This document shows positions 51,191-59,858 of a DNA stretch of 59,858 bases, one piece after another. Source of the stretch: an uncultured Lachnospiraceae bacterium (GTDB lineage: Bacteria; Bacillota; Clostridia; Lachnospirales; Lachnospiraceae); NCBI GenBank assembly GCA_947564735.1, contig CANOEC010000023.1:1-59858 (forward strand). Reading direction: 5' to 3'. A model generated the notes under the pieces. The model was given only the letters and a program-made list of their open reading frames with translations, had not been told where the DNA came from and ran no database searches. Each line of letters begins with the position of its first letter. Within the stretch, counting starts at the first letter, position 1. The position numbers were made by a program, and so were the translations under genes.

Positions 51191-51233
51191 AAGCCTTTTA
51201 TCTGACAGGAATCGTACAGGTAAAAGGCTTTTG
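51191..51233 (+). terminator. terminator of the second amino acid ABC operon
   Basis: AAGCCTTTTA (51191-51200) pairs perfectly with TAAAAGGCTT (51221-51230), followed by TTTG. Between here and 51509 only a small hairpin (GCAGGAG 51463-51469 with CTCCTGC 51482-51488) is visible; no gene. Confidence 0.75.
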
Positions 51234-51509
51234 ATGTTTATGGACGTATTAGAACAAGGTAAATGTTGACGAAAAAATATACTTATGATAAACTTTATCA
51301 AAAGCATATTTTCTATGTGCAGGGTAATAGAGTTATTGTTGTCCTGTATTCTTAATGGGATATTCCTATCATAAGAACAATTCTATGTGACTGGCAGAGT
51401 ATTATACTGACTGTAGTCATAAATTCAGAAAATTCGTGCTTTTATATTTCACATGATAAGAAGCAGGAGTTTTCGTGGATGCTCCTGCGTTACACGGGAG
51501 GAATTGCAT

Positions 51510-51596
51510 ATGGGACAGGATATGGAATGGAAAAGTTTCTTTTCAGACGACGAGCGGTATGTCTATTATATTTTATCATACCGTCTCATTGCATGA
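51510..51596 (+). pseudogene. N-terminal remnant of an Rpn-type nuclease/transposase
   Basis: A 28-residue frame behind GGGAGGAATTGCAT starts MGQDMEWKSFFSDDERYVYY. FFSDxERY is the N-terminal pattern of clostridial PD-(D/E)XK transposase-like proteins, whose usual C-terminus is like the piece at 27425. The frame then stops. It is a relic with an intact ribosome site. Confidence 0.5.
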
Positions 51597-51638
51597 CTAT
51601 AGAAATTAGTCTATGATGATTGCAGGGAGGTGGATGGA

Positions 51639-52118
51639 ATGGCAAATGAGGATAAGAAAGATTTCAATGCGATGCTGCATAAGGCTTCGGATATGCCGAA
51701 GATACAAATCTTAACGGATACAGCTTCCATTAAGAAGTATGGCGGGGAGAAAATGTTTTTTGCGCCACCGATTAGTTATGATATGCTCATGAAGAGGATT
51801 CCGCACGGTAAGGTGGTGACGGTCGGTATGCTTAGAGATTATCTGGCGAAAGAAAATAACGCGGACTTTACGGATCCTATTACGGCTGGAATTTTCGTTT
51901 CTATTGCGGCGTGGGCGAGTTATCAACGCTTGGAGGATGAAACACCGTATTGGAGAACGCTTAAGGCGAACGGAGAACTGAATCCGAAGTATCCCGGTGG
52001 AATCGAGGCACAGAGACAGAAGCTGGAGGCGGAAGGACATACGATTATCCGAAAGGGCAGGACAAATATCAGATATTATGTGGAAGATTATGAGGATGCG
52101 GTCTTTATATTGGAGTAG
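51639..52118 (+). CDS. MGMT-like (alkyltransferase-like) protein without the acceptor Cys
   Basis: A 159-residue protein. HGKVVTVGMLRDYLAKENN resembles the winged-helix of O6-alkylguanine-DNA alkyltransferases and PYWRTLKANGELN the active-site region, where PCHRV would be expected. The Cys is replaced (PYWR), as in alkyltransferase-like proteins that bind but do not repair alkylated bases. GGGAGG lies 8 bases before the ATG at 51639. DNA binding is inferred. Confidence 0.6.
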   Translation: MANEDKKDFNAMLHKASDMPKIQILTDTASIKKYGGEKMFFAPPISYDMLMKRIPHGKVVTVGMLRDYLAKENNADFTDPITAGIFVSIAAWASYQRLEDETPYWRTLKANGELNPKYPGGIEAQRQKLEAEGHTIIRKGRTNIRYYVEDYEDAVFILE

Positions 52119-52165
52119 TCGTTTTTTTTTATCATATTCCGAAGAGACAAGAGAGGAAAGTAAAT

Positions 52166-52909
52166 ATGGATGAGAAGATGGCTATAATAAGTGAATATAA
52201 AAAAGCAAAGAAGATGTCAATCATAGCAATTGTTTTGATTGTACTTGCTTTTTCCTGTCTGATTGTGCCGGCGTTGATACAGTATTATGACGATTCTGCT
52301 AAGCTGTTTTTACCGGTTATTCTGATTGGTTTTTTTGGTGGTAACACGATTGCGCTGATTCTGCTTGTGAAGGCGTATCCGGCGCTGCTTGCCGCAGACT
52401 GCAGGAAGATGGATGAACGGTATGAGAAACAGGAGCCGTCGCGGATTATGCTGTCGCCAGAATCGCTTGCACAGATATTTCAGGATAACAAATTTAAGTA
52501 TATGAAAGAAGGATATTATAGGAAGAAAACCTTTTCTTTTTTGAAAGATTCGGTCTGTTACTATGTCCGTATAACAGAAGACATGGATGTTGAGAATGCC
52601 ATGCGGCGGGAAATAGAACGTTTATATCAAGTGGGAAAAAAGGATAAAAATCTGTGTATGCTCTTATTTGTGTGTATGGACGAAGTTGGTGAGTATGCAA
52701 AAAAGCAGATTAAGGAACTGGGCAAGGGAACCATCGTCATAGAAAGCGTGATGAATTGTAATATTTCTCTGACGGTACTTGCGATTGCCGTAGACCGTAG
52801 AAGAAACACAGGATACTATATGGAGATAGGAAGGCATGGAATGTTAACATTATATTCTTACGGGTGTAAGATGCTGAGGAAACTGTTCGCAGATGCGGAG
52901 GAGCAATGA
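52166..52909 (+). CDS. hypothetical membrane protein with two N-terminal membrane segments
   Basis: A 247-residue protein not recognised. Two hydrophobic segments (about 18-38 and 48-70) are followed by a cytoplasmic or extracellular domain of about 175 residues with mixed alpha/beta character (SVCYYVRITEDMDVENAM, LCMLLFVCMDEVGEYAKK, GTIVIESVMN). GAGAGGAAAG precedes the ATG. It may be co-transcribed with the MGMT-like gene. No function is proposed. Confidence 0.65.
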   Translation: MDEKMAIISEYKKAKKMSIIAIVLIVLAFSCLIVPALIQYYDDSAKLFLPVILIGFFGGNTIALILLVKAYPALLAADCRKMDERYEKQEPSRIMLSPESLAQIFQDNKFKYMKEGYYRKKTFSFLKDSVCYYVRITEDMDVENAMRREIERLYQVGKKDKNLCMLLFVCMDEVGEYAKKQIKELGKGTIVIESVMNCNISLTVLAIAVDRRRNTGYYMEIGRHGMLTLYSYGCKMLRKLFADAEEQ

Positions 52910-52919
52910 AACTTCGGAA

Positions 52920-54005
52920 TCAGATAAGAATCTCCTGCTCCCGGAACAGTTCGTTCACAGCACATATGTAATCCGTGATTCGGTTAGCCTTGCGGATTCT
53001 TTTTAAATATTTTTCAGAGTTTGTAAAACTCTGACTCATATATGTCCAGAGTTCTTTCATTTTGAATAGGGTAGGAGAGTCTCCGGACATAATTTTTAGA
53101 TACCCGTCCAGAATCTCGTCGTGGAAGGCACGCCAATGTTCTTTAGAGACGATTTTACAAGCAGAGCAGGGCTGATTGTTTGATAAAAGCGCAGCAAGCG
53201 CCGGATTCTGAATGATACCCCGCCCGATCATCACACGTTCTGTATTTGCCGACAAGTCTGTTTCTGAACTAGTGGCATGTACGGAGGCATTGACAGTCGT
53301 CATAATATCTTCGAGATCTTTTGCAGATACGATATCTCCGTTATAGCACAGGGGTATTTGAGAGCTGTTTCCGACAGGGGAGCTCGTCCATAGGCGCTCG
53401 ATTGCTTTCACATAAGCTTCGGGGTGTGTATTTCCGGTATAAAATTCTTTCAACAAGCGAGTGTGAACGATTAGTTCATGAACCGGATACTTCGCATAAA
53501 TAGTAAGTAGATGCTCCCATTCCGACAAATCGGATACGCCGAGACGCGTCTTGATTGAGATTCTCAGAGGGCACTTATCATAAATTTCGTAGAGAAAGGC
53601 ATCCAGTTCATCGGGAACGCTTAAGAAACCGGCACCCCGTTTCTTGGCGGTGACAGTGCCGGACGGGCAGCCGAGATTCAGATTGAGGGTGTCATAACCA
53701 TAAGTGGAGAGTTCCTTTGCCACGGCAAGAAACCTTCCGGCATGGTTGGTGAGCACCTGCGGTACAAGCGGGATCCCGGCGTTATTTTCCGGTAAAATAT
53801 CGCGAAGCTCCCGTGTGTTTACCGATTTGCGGCAGTTTCTGTCAGAGCCGGAGCCTTGATTTAGAGCAAAATTTTTATCACTGATAAAATTTTTATCTGC
53901 AATAAAAGGGGTAAAATATTTGTCGATTCCGCCAAAATAGCGTGCATGGGCGTTGCGGTATATGTAGGTGGTAATGCCCTCTAAGGGCGCCAGATAATAT
54001 TGCAT
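52920..54005 (-). CDS. tRNA-dihydrouridine synthase family protein
   Basis: A 361-residue FMN-dependent barrel enzyme: YYLAPLEGITTYIYRNA at the start, catalytic Cys in LNLNLGCPSGTVTAKKRGAG, SIKTRLGV, ELIVHTRLLKEFY, YNGDI and MIGRGIIQNP. It reduces uridine in tRNA to dihydrouridine with NADPH. AAAGGAG precedes the ATG at 54005. The subfamily target site is unknown. Confidence 0.88.
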   Translation of the reverse strand: MQYYLAPLEGITTYIYRNAHARYFGGIDKYFTPFIADKNFISDKNFALNQGSGSDRNCRKSVNTRELRDILPENNAGIPLVPQVLTNHAGRFLAVAKELSTYGYDTLNLNLGCPSGTVTAKKRGAGFLSVPDELDAFLYEIYDKCPLRISIKTRLGVSDLSEWEHLLTIYAKYPVHELIVHTRLLKEFYTGNTHPEAYVKAIERLWTSSPVGNSSQIPLCYNGDIVSAKDLEDIMTTVNASVHATSSETDLSANTERVMIGRGIIQNPALAALLSNNQPCSACKIVSKEHWRAFHDEILDGYLKIMSGDSPTLFKMKELWTYMSQSFTNSEKYLKRIRKANRITDYICAVNELFREQEILI

Positions 54006-54050
54006 TGTCGTGGCTCCTTTCATAAAATGGCGGGATATAATCTGAACAAA

Positions 54051-55427
54051 CTAATTTTCCCATGGGGCTTCATTTGGCGTAAACAAATTTTCTCTTGTTA
54101 TATTTTGCAGCCATTTACCGCTGCGGTAGCGTTTGATGACCCACGGCCATTTTACAAATTCGTCGGTACACAGTAGGAAGTAGACCACTAATACCGGTAG
54201 TTTCAATGCAAATGCCGCGATAAATCCGAGTGGAACGGCGTAGCACCACATGTCCACAGTGTCGCAGATGAGTCCGAAGCGGGTATCGCCGCCGGCACGG
54301 AAAACGCCTGCAATCAAGGTTGTATTTACTGCGGCTCCCATCACATAGTAAGTGTTGATGAGAAGCATGTATTTCAGATAATGCATTGCGGTGTCTGACA
54401 GGGAGGCGAAGCGCAGTACGAAGGGGGTTGCGATAAGAATCAGCACACCGCCGATGGCGCCGGTAATGACTGTCAGTTTTAATAATTTAGAGGCATATTC
54501 CTTAGCACGTTCCATATCGCCTTCGCCCATTACATTTCCGAGCAGGATGCCGCCTGCGCTGGCAGTGCCGAAACAGAGCACGGTACCGAAGTTACGGACA
54601 ACGACTACAAGCGAGTTCGCTGCCACAGCATCGCTTCCCAGATGACCTAATATAACTGAATACATAGAGAAAGCGACGCTCCATGAGATATCGTTGCCGA
54701 GTGCGGGCAGGGACAATTTTACGAAATCCTTTAACAATAGTTTGTTGCGGATAAACATATAAGCAGGATTCAGCTTTAAATCTTTGCTGAATACAAAGGA
54801 AACGAAAATGCAGCCCAGTAATTCCACAATACGGGAAAGTGCGGTGGCAATCGCAACGCCTGTAGCCCCAAGCTGCGGCATTCCGAAAAGCCCGAAGATA
54901 AACACTGCATTTAGGAATATATTAAGTGAAAAGGCAATGATATTCAAAACCATGGAGATGGTTACCTTTCCGATGCTTCGCAGCACGGCGAGATAGATTT
55001 CTATGATACTCCAGCACAGATAAGTGACGGACATTACGCGCAGATATCCGGCGCCGATATGAATCAGTTCCGCGTCGTTGGTAAACAGTTTCATCATCAG
55101 CTCCGGTGCAAAGAGAGCAAATCCAGAGAAAAACACTGTGATAAGAAGAGAAAAACGCATGGCAATTCCTTCGACTACGCGGATTGGCTGCAATTCTTTT
55201 TTGCCCCAGTATTGTGCGCACAGTAAGGTTGCACCGGTTCCCAAACCGTAGTAGACCATGAAAAGTACACTGGCATAGTTGGACGCCAGCGACACAGCCG
55301 AAATAGAAGACTGACCAACATAATTGAGCATGACTACATCCGCCGAGTTGACGGCGGCGCTCAGCAGGTTCTGGATAACAATCGGTACTACGAGTTTGAT
55401 GATTTGGGAATAAAATCTGTCCTTCAT
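54051..55427 (-). CDS. MATE family efflux transporter
   Basis: A 458-residue, 12-segment transporter with two repeated halves (KLVVPIVIQNLLSAAVNSAD near the start; KLSLPALGNDISWSVAFSMY in the second half). The start at 55427 is preferred because GAGG six bases upstream is its ribosome site; an upstream ATG at 55439 overlaps that site. The substrate is unknown. It lies 45 bases upstream of the Dus gene in the same direction. Confidence 0.87.
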   Translation of the reverse strand: MKDRFYSQIIKLVVPIVIQNLLSAAVNSADVVMLNYVGQSSISAVSLASNYASVLFMVYYGLGTGATLLCAQYWGKKELQPIRVVEGIAMRFSLLITVFFSGFALFAPELMMKLFTNDAELIHIGAGYLRVMSVTYLCWSIIEIYLAVLRSIGKVTISMVLNIIAFSLNIFLNAVFIFGLFGMPQLGATGVAIATALSRIVELLGCIFVSFVFSKDLKLNPAYMFIRNKLLLKDFVKLSLPALGNDISWSVAFSMYSVILGHLGSDAVAANSLVVVVRNFGTVLCFGTASAGGILLGNVMGEGDMERAKEYASKLLKLTVITGAIGGVLILIATPFVLRFASLSDTAMHYLKYMLLINTYYVMGAAVNTTLIAGVFRAGGDTRFGLICDTVDMWCYAVPLGFIAAFALKLPVLVVYFLLCTDEFVKWPWVIKRYRSGKWLQNITRENLFTPNEAPWEN

Positions 55428-55588
55428 GTTTAACCTCATTTCTTCGTTGCATTTATCTTAAAGGCAATCTATTATGTACTGATAAACAGGATATGTTACT
55501 AAGAATACTCTCAAGTGGTTCTTCTTGTCAATACTGACATCGTATAACACTTCAGTCTGCTATGTCAGTGGAACCATTCGGACATATT

Positions 55589-55637
55589 TGACAGGATATC
55601 GTTATCCAGCGCTCCTTCGTATAACAATATCCTGTCA
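55589..55637. repeat. short hairpin related to the element at 48451
   Basis: TGACAGGATAT pairs with ATATCCTGTCA and GTTAT with ATAAC around a loop that contains CTCCTTCG. The arm sequence (ACAGGAT, three bases, GTTAT) and CGAAGG are shared with 48567-48596. It sits between the divergent MATE and MBOAT genes. Confidence 0.55.
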
Positions 55638-55713
55638 GATACTTGAGCTTGTTATCAGAATACTATGCGGAATCTTAAATTTATGATACAATATGTGCAA
55701 AGAGCAGAGTCAA

Positions 55714-55810
55714 GTGCCCGAAGGAGCACCTGCCGCGTTTACATGGACAGGGGATTATTCGGGGATTTGAAGAGCGAAGCGAACCCGGGAAACCGAAGGT
55801 TTTTCGGGTT
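55714..55810 (+). repeat. GAA-triloop hairpins before the MBOAT gene
   Basis: A 13-bp stem, AACCCGGGAAACC-GAA-GGTTTTTCGGGTT (55782-55810, two G-U pairs), and a smaller GTGCCC-GAA-GGAGCAC (55714-55729). They use the same GAA loop as the modular repeats but lack the TATAGGAAA ends. They would lie in the 5' leader of the MBOAT transcript. The rest of 55428-55840 has no gene. Confidence 0.6.
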
Positions 55811-55840
55811 TCTGCTCAGAGACATTGTGAGGAAAGCAGA

Positions 55841-57337
55841 ATGGCGTTTACTTCTTTTGAATTTTTAGTCTTTTTCCCGGTCGTTGCGCTGGCATATTAT
55901 ATCATTCCAAAAAAATTCCGTTCCTTATGGCTTTTGTTTGCCAGCTACTATTTTTATATGAGCTGGAATATTGCATATGGCTGCCTGCTTCTTGGCATGA
56001 CGGTCGTAACGTATTGCTGTGCAAGAGGGATCGCATGGGGCAGCGGTGGAAAAATGTCGGAAGAGCGGAGAATTTGGCTGAAAAGAGGCGGTATGGTACT
56101 GGCGGCGGCTTTGACATTCAGTGGACTGTTTTTCTTTAAGTACGCGAATTTTCTTGCCGGTAATATCAATGCGATATTTAGGAGGCTTCATTTTAATGGG
56201 CAGATTCCGATGACAGAGTGGATACTGCCATTAGGAATTTCTTTTTATACCTTTCAATCTTTCGGATATTTAATGGATGTATACCGGGGGAAAACGGAGG
56301 CGGAGAAGAATTTTTTCCGATATGCGTTGTTCCTTTCCTTTTTTCCGACACTGGTGTCAGGACCGATTGAACGTTCCGACAATCTGCTCCTACAGCTTAA
56401 GCAACCAGAGCGGACGGTATTTCGGGCGGATAATCTCAAAAGAGGCTTGTGTCTGATGCTGTGGGGATATTATCTGAAACTCGTTATGGCGGACCGCATG
56501 GCGATTATTGTCAATTCCGTATACAGCAGGGAAACGGATGGGATTTATGTTTTGATTGCAGTTCTGCTATATGGGATTCAGATTTACTGTGATTTTGCCG
56601 GATATTCTTATCTGGCGATAGGGGCGGCAAGGGTGATGGGATTTACCTTGGTCGAGAACTTCCGCGCCCCGTATTTGGCACTATCAGTCAGTGAGTTCTG
56701 GAGGAAATGGCATATGTCATTGACGGGATGGTTCCGGGATTATCTGTATATCCCTCTGGGCGGGAGCAGAAAGGGAAGAATCAAGAAATACCGGAATATC
56801 ATGATAGTTTTTCTGGTCAGTGGTTTGTGGCATGGCGCAGGATGGAAATATATAATCTGGGGCGGCTTGAACGGATTCTATCAAGTCATAGGGGAATTAT
56901 TAAAACCGCTTCGCGAGAAGGCAGATGCTGTATTGTGGCGGGGGAAGGGTAAAAAAATTCGAGGCATATTGTGCATGGCGGGTACGTTTTTACTGGTTGA
57001 TTTTGCATGGATATTCTTTCGGGCTGACAGCACAGGAAAGGCGCTTGGTATCTGTAAAAAAATATTGACGGGCGCCCATTTGTCAGCGCTGTTTGACGGG
57101 ACGATGTTTTCATTTGGTATCAATCAGGCAGAATTTATATTTTTGATGTTGACGATATTAGTGCTTTTGATAGTGGATGTGCAGCATTATCGTCAAAAAC
57201 ATATTTTGGATTTGATGCAGGGATGGCACTGGGCAGTGAACACCTGTCTGTGTGCGGGGCTGCTGATGGTAGTTCTTATCTTTGGGATTTATGGAGTAAG
57301 TTATGATGTGGGAACGTTCATTTATTTTGCCTTTTAA
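55841..57337 (+). CDS. MBOAT family O-acyltransferase (AlgI/DltB-like)
   Basis: A 498-residue protein with about ten to twelve membrane segments: start FTSFEFLVFFPVVALAYYI, the MBOAT core GYLMDVYRGK, PTLVSGPIER, FWRKWHMSLTGWFRDYLYIP and the catalytic His in VSGLWHGAGW. It carries acyl groups across the membrane onto a polysaccharide or teichoic acid. It overlaps the SGNH-type gene by 35 bases, the usual AlgI-AlgJ/DltD-like pair. Confidence 0.92.
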   Translation: MAFTSFEFLVFFPVVALAYYIIPKKFRSLWLLFASYYFYMSWNIAYGCLLLGMTVVTYCCARGIAWGSGGKMSEERRIWLKRGGMVLAAALTFSGLFFFKYANFLAGNINAIFRRLHFNGQIPMTEWILPLGISFYTFQSFGYLMDVYRGKTEAEKNFFRYALFLSFFPTLVSGPIERSDNLLLQLKQPERTVFRADNLKRGLCLMLWGYYLKLVMADRMAIIVNSVYSRETDGIYVLIAVLLYGIQIYCDFAGYSYLAIGAARVMGFTLVENFRAPYLALSVSEFWRKWHMSLTGWFRDYLYIPLGGSRKGRIKKYRNIMIVFLVSGLWHGAGWKYIIWGGLNGFYQVIGELLKPLREKADAVLWRGKGKKIRGILCMAGTFLLVDFAWIFFRADSTGKALGICKKILTGAHLSALFDGTMFSFGINQAEFIFLMLTILVLLIVDVQHYRQKHILDLMQGWHWAVNTCLCAGLLMVVLIFGIYGVSYDVGTFIYFAF

Positions 57338-58760
57338 AAAAATACTGCTTTTTGTAGGAATTGTGATTGTTGTCGTAATGGTCATGGATTATTTATATGT
57401 GGACGATACAACTGATTTTAGCAGAAATATGATGCATGAATTTTATGGGCAGGAGGAAAATATTGACCGGCTATACATTGGTTCATCTCATGTTTTTTGT
57501 GGTATCGATCCGACGATATTGGATGGGATTAACGGAGAAAATAATTTTAATCTTGCGTCGGATGGCCAGCCACTGATTGCATCTTATTATTTACTCAAAG
57601 AAGCAGATAAAAGGCATGACATTGAGCAGGTATATTTAGATATGTATTATAAGTGTACAACACCGGGGATTGGAAATCTGCATGACCCGGATGCTCTTCA
57701 ATATAGCTGGGGTGTCCTAAATCAGATGAAACCGTCTATCAATAAATTTTCTTATATGTTAAATCTGAGTGAACCAAGGTATTATTATCTTTCGTTTCTG
57801 CCCTTTATGCGTTACAGGGATGAATTGTTTCACAGAGATTACATTACAGGCATTGTGCAGGCTAAACAGACAGAAACATGGAAAAATTATGAGCATTACC
57901 GTATTAAAAAGATGGAAGACCAAGAGTATGTCATGCAAAATGCGGTGAAAGGCTTCTTGCGTAATGATGCCATACCGGAGACAGGAGGCTTTTACGAGCA
58001 GACGGAAAGCGGCTGGCCGATGCTGACTGAGAATCCCATTACAGAGGAATCGATGGAATACCTTCTGAAGATTATAGATTATTGTGAGGAGCATGAAATT
58101 AAGCTGACTTGGATGAATTGTCCGATTACGGATTACCAGTTAATCCAGAGCGGTTCCTATGACAATTATGTGGAACAGATGAAAGTGCTTTCAACAGAGT
58201 ACGGCATTGCCTATTATGATTTTAGTCTTTGTAAAAGAGAATATCTGGATTTGTCCCCAAACAAATTTTGGCTTGATAAGGGACATTTAAATACGGCTGG
58301 GGCAGAAGTGTTCACACAGTTTCTAGGCGCATTTTTTCAGGCGGAGGAAAATGGAGAAGATACCTACGCGGATTGCTTTTACGATAGTTATGCTGAAAAA
58401 GTGAGCGATTTGGAAGAGGATATTTTCGGGCTAGATATCATGATGTCCGATGAATATGAGAAGTATCTGCCAGATATTGCGCCTGAAATATGGGAAGAAT
58501 ACGTCATCTATAAGATTCGGCCAGTGACAAATGCAACGGCTGACGAGGTCGAAATCCACGTCTGCAAGTTTCCGGAGGAAAGGGACAAAGCGGATTACGG
58601 AAGGAAGGATTATACAACGGAGGAAGAGTTGGAGATAATCCGAGACGGAAATGACGGATATGTTATATTGCATACTGACGAGAAAGGCTATCTCTATATA
58701 GAGGCTAAGCTGGTAGATTCTGATGAAACAAAAAACTGGGTTGAAATTGAACTCAAATAG
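57303..58760 (+). CDS. membrane-anchored SGNH-like acylation partner (DltD/AlgJ-like)
   Basis: A 485-residue protein with one N-terminal membrane anchor (about 13-31) and an extracellular SGNH-like domain: LYIGSSHVFCGIDP carries the block I Ser and DKGHLNTAGAEVF the C-terminal Asp/His pair. The C-terminal 120 residues are acidic. Together with the MBOAT protein it probably O-acylates a cell-surface polymer. GGAG lies before the start. Confidence 0.8.
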   Translation: MMWERSFILPFKKILLFVGIVIVVVMVMDYLYVDDTTDFSRNMMHEFYGQEENIDRLYIGSSHVFCGIDPTILDGINGENNFNLASDGQPLIASYYLLKEADKRHDIEQVYLDMYYKCTTPGIGNLHDPDALQYSWGVLNQMKPSINKFSYMLNLSEPRYYYLSFLPFMRYRDELFHRDYITGIVQAKQTETWKNYEHYRIKKMEDQEYVMQNAVKGFLRNDAIPETGGFYEQTESGWPMLTENPITEESMEYLLKIIDYCEEHEIKLTWMNCPITDYQLIQSGSYDNYVEQMKVLSTEYGIAYYDFSLCKREYLDLSPNKFWLDKGHLNTAGAEVFTQFLGAFFQAEENGEDTYADCFYDSYAEKVSDLEEDIFGLDIMMSDEYEKYLPDIAPEIWEEYVIYKIRPVTNATADEVEIHVCKFPEERDKADYGRKDYTTEEELEIIRDGNDGYVILHTDEKGYLYIEAKLVDSDETKNWVEIELK

Positions 58761-59541
58761 TTTTTTCCTCCGCGTTTTTGTATTCCAGCGGCGTCATTCC
58801 GCATTCCTTCTTAAAATAGCGCGTAAAATGGGAAAGATTCGAGAAGCCTGCCTGTACGGCAGCCTGTCCGACCGGAATTTTCTCCACACGGAGCAGGTAT
58901 TTGGAACGTTCGATGCGTGCTTCTAACAGTTCGGACTTTGGCGAACGGTTGAAGAAGAGATTATAATAGTTGTAAAACTGGCTTGTCCCTAGATTTGTCA
59001 GAGCCGCCATGCTTTCCACGCTCCATTCCTTGTCAATATGCGTCAGAATTTCTATGCGCGCTTTTTTAAATTGCTCATAGAGGTCTGCGGGGAAATAGGA
59101 GTCCTTCGGATATGTATGTAATTGTCTGGAAAAAAGGATAAATAGAAGATGCATCAGTTTATCAAGCTGTTCTTCGTAGTGTTCCTGTTTTCCGACGCTT
59201 TCTACATAGATATATTGCAATAAAGTATTCAGGGAATCCGGGTCCGGCGGATAGACGATCCGGTTGACCGGCAGATCATAGGTTTTCAGAAAGTCGTTGT
59301 CATCGCAGGAAAAGTGTACAAAGCTGTTCTTGAACCGTTTCACGGCGCGGTAAGTCTGGGCGGTTCCGGGTGTGTATAGGATGCAGGCGCCTTCGCGGGT
59401 GATGCAGGTGTCGGCTTCCAGATGCATTTTCATAGGCGTCATAAAGTAAAGAAACAGATAATCTCCGCTTCCTTCGGGACGGTCAATTCTGTCATAATCG
59501 GGATTAAAACGGTTATGGTCGCAGTATCCGATATGAAACAT
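58753..59541 (-). CDS. AraC-family transcriptional regulator
   Basis: A 262-residue protein: N-terminal cupin-like sensing domain (about 1-130, with DRPEGSGDYLFLYF, ACILYTPGTAQTYRA) and two C-terminal helix-turn-helix motifs (SVESMAALTNLGTSQFYNYY, PVGQAAVQAGFSNLSHFTRY then FKKECGMTPLEY). The ATG at 59541 follows AAAGGAG; the frame extends upstream through hairpin repeats that are not part of the gene. Such regulators sense sugars and activate carbohydrate genes. It converges on the SGNH-like gene with an 8-base overlap. Confidence 0.87.
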   Translation of the reverse strand: MFHIGYCDHNRFNPDYDRIDRPEGSGDYLFLYFMTPMKMHLEADTCITREGACILYTPGTAQTYRAVKRFKNSFVHFSCDDNDFLKTYDLPVNRIVYPPDPDSLNTLLQYIYVESVGKQEHYEEQLDKLMHLLFILFSRQLHTYPKDSYFPADLYEQFKKARIEILTHIDKEWSVESMAALTNLGTSQFYNYYNLFFNRSPKSELLEARIERSKYLLRVEKIPVGQAAVQAGFSNLSHFTRYFKKECGMTPLEYKNAEEKTI

Positions 59542-59567
59542 GGGTACAATCTCCTTTTTGTTTATAT

Positions 59568-59700
59568 AATAGGAAACTCCGCCAAAGCATAAGATAATCT
59601 GCGTAGCAGATTTTCTTGTATAATAGGAAATTCCTACGTTTATGCACGAGTTCGCGAAGCGAATCTCGCAAACGAGTGAAGCTCGTTTTTTTCTAAGAAA
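59568..59700 (+). repeat. tandem GAA-triloop hairpin repeats before an AraC gene
   Basis: Unit A (59568-59621) starts TATAATAGGAAACTCC and holds AATCTGC-GTA-GCAGATT. Unit B (59622-59700) starts AATAGGAAATTCC and holds GAGTTCGC-GAA-GCGAATCTC and ACGAG-TGAAG-CTCGT, ending TTTTTTTCTAAGAAA. Unit B closely matches the copy in the kinase gene at 7536. Confidence 0.78.
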
Positions 59701-59796
59701 TCTAAAAATTATCATAAAGAAAATCGGAAAAAAAGTCAAATAGAACGGAAGAAAAGATATAGATATCATCCTCTTTTCTGATAGAATGAAACTATC

Positions 59797-59858
59797 ATGA
59801 TGTTGGGGTCAAAATGAACTTTTGGTAAATTGAGATGGCAGATTGCACAAATTGCTCT
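59797..59858 (+). mobile_element. left end of a second MITE-like element
   Basis: These 62 bases are identical to 8019-8080, the left inverted repeat of the element in the Bce-like module. The element continues past the window end. Confidence 0.85.

Noticed and set aside
58753-59769. A 338-residue version of the AraC regulator with a membrane-like N-terminus
   Set aside because: The extra 76 residues are the translation of the hairpin repeats and AT-rich leader; AAAGGAG marks the start at 59541.

Overview
The window looks like a chromosomal stretch from a Gram-positive Clostridia-type anaerobe, most likely a Lachnospiraceae relative. Reasons: moderate GC, strong purine-rich ribosome binding sites before almost every gene, Bce-type two-component/ABC modules, CPBP membrane proteases, SstT and GH36 metabolism, Rpn-type PD-(D/E)XK nuclease remnants, and a csrA gene directly upstream of a short flagellin gene. 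No rRNA or tRNA gene was seen.

Layout. 1-1228: an Erm-type 23S rRNA methyltransferase behind a leader peptide and attenuator-like hairpins. 1225-3314: TetR regulator plus two CPBP proteases in one operon. 3341-4724: AT-rich, partly decayed block (flavodoxin-like gene, HAD fragment, Nudix). 4930-11453: XRE regulator, response regulator, sensor kinase and BceAB-like ABC transporter; the kinase carries an in-frame hairpin repeat, and a MITE-like element separates sensor from transporter. 11607-13319: DNA glycosylase, flavodoxin, DinB-like protein. 13346-18375: a second two-component/ABC module. 18399-21316: Trk potassium uptake. 21564-23162: LytTR/DUF3021/CPBP-like operon. 23423-27307: MFS exporter, PAP2 phosphatase, Gfo/Idh/MocA oxidoreductase, radical SAM protein. 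27714-29155: SPFH membrane protein with a ribbon-helix-helix partner. 29323-32893: epimerase, DUF4422 protein, DUF3298-like lipoprotein. 33167-35420: flagellin, csrA and an apparent invertible segment. 36820-39381 and 48769-51156: two polar amino acid ABC transporters. Between and after them: AraC/GyrI-like and WYL regulators, two MATE exporters, an alpha/beta hydrolase, SstT, alpha-galactosidase, an MGMT-like protein, a Dus enzyme, an MBOAT/SGNH acylation pair and an AraC regulator.

The most interesting system is at 33167-35420. A tyrosine recombinase gene with a full set of catalytic residues lies between two inverted 29-bp sites, each built as two 11-bp arms around a 7-bp spacer. Inside the segment, next to the right site, is a near-consensus sigma-28 (flagellar) promoter. 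In the sequenced orientation it points away from csrA-flagellin into a perfect terminator formed by the right site and its T tract. Inversion would aim it at csrA and flagellin across a weaker version of that hairpin. The flagellin leader also has a hairpin with AGGA in its loop plus an AGGA-containing Shine-Dalgarno, the layout expected for CsrA control. Together these predict on/off flagellin phase variation with post-transcriptional tuning.

A second theme is a family of short modular repeats bounded by TATAGGAAA / TTTTCTTATA-like ends and filled with hairpins that close on a GAA triloop. Their stems differ by compensating changes. Copies lie inside a kinase gene, at a gene's stop codon, beside the recombination site, and before an AraC gene. 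All function calls come from reading motifs by eye; no database search was run.
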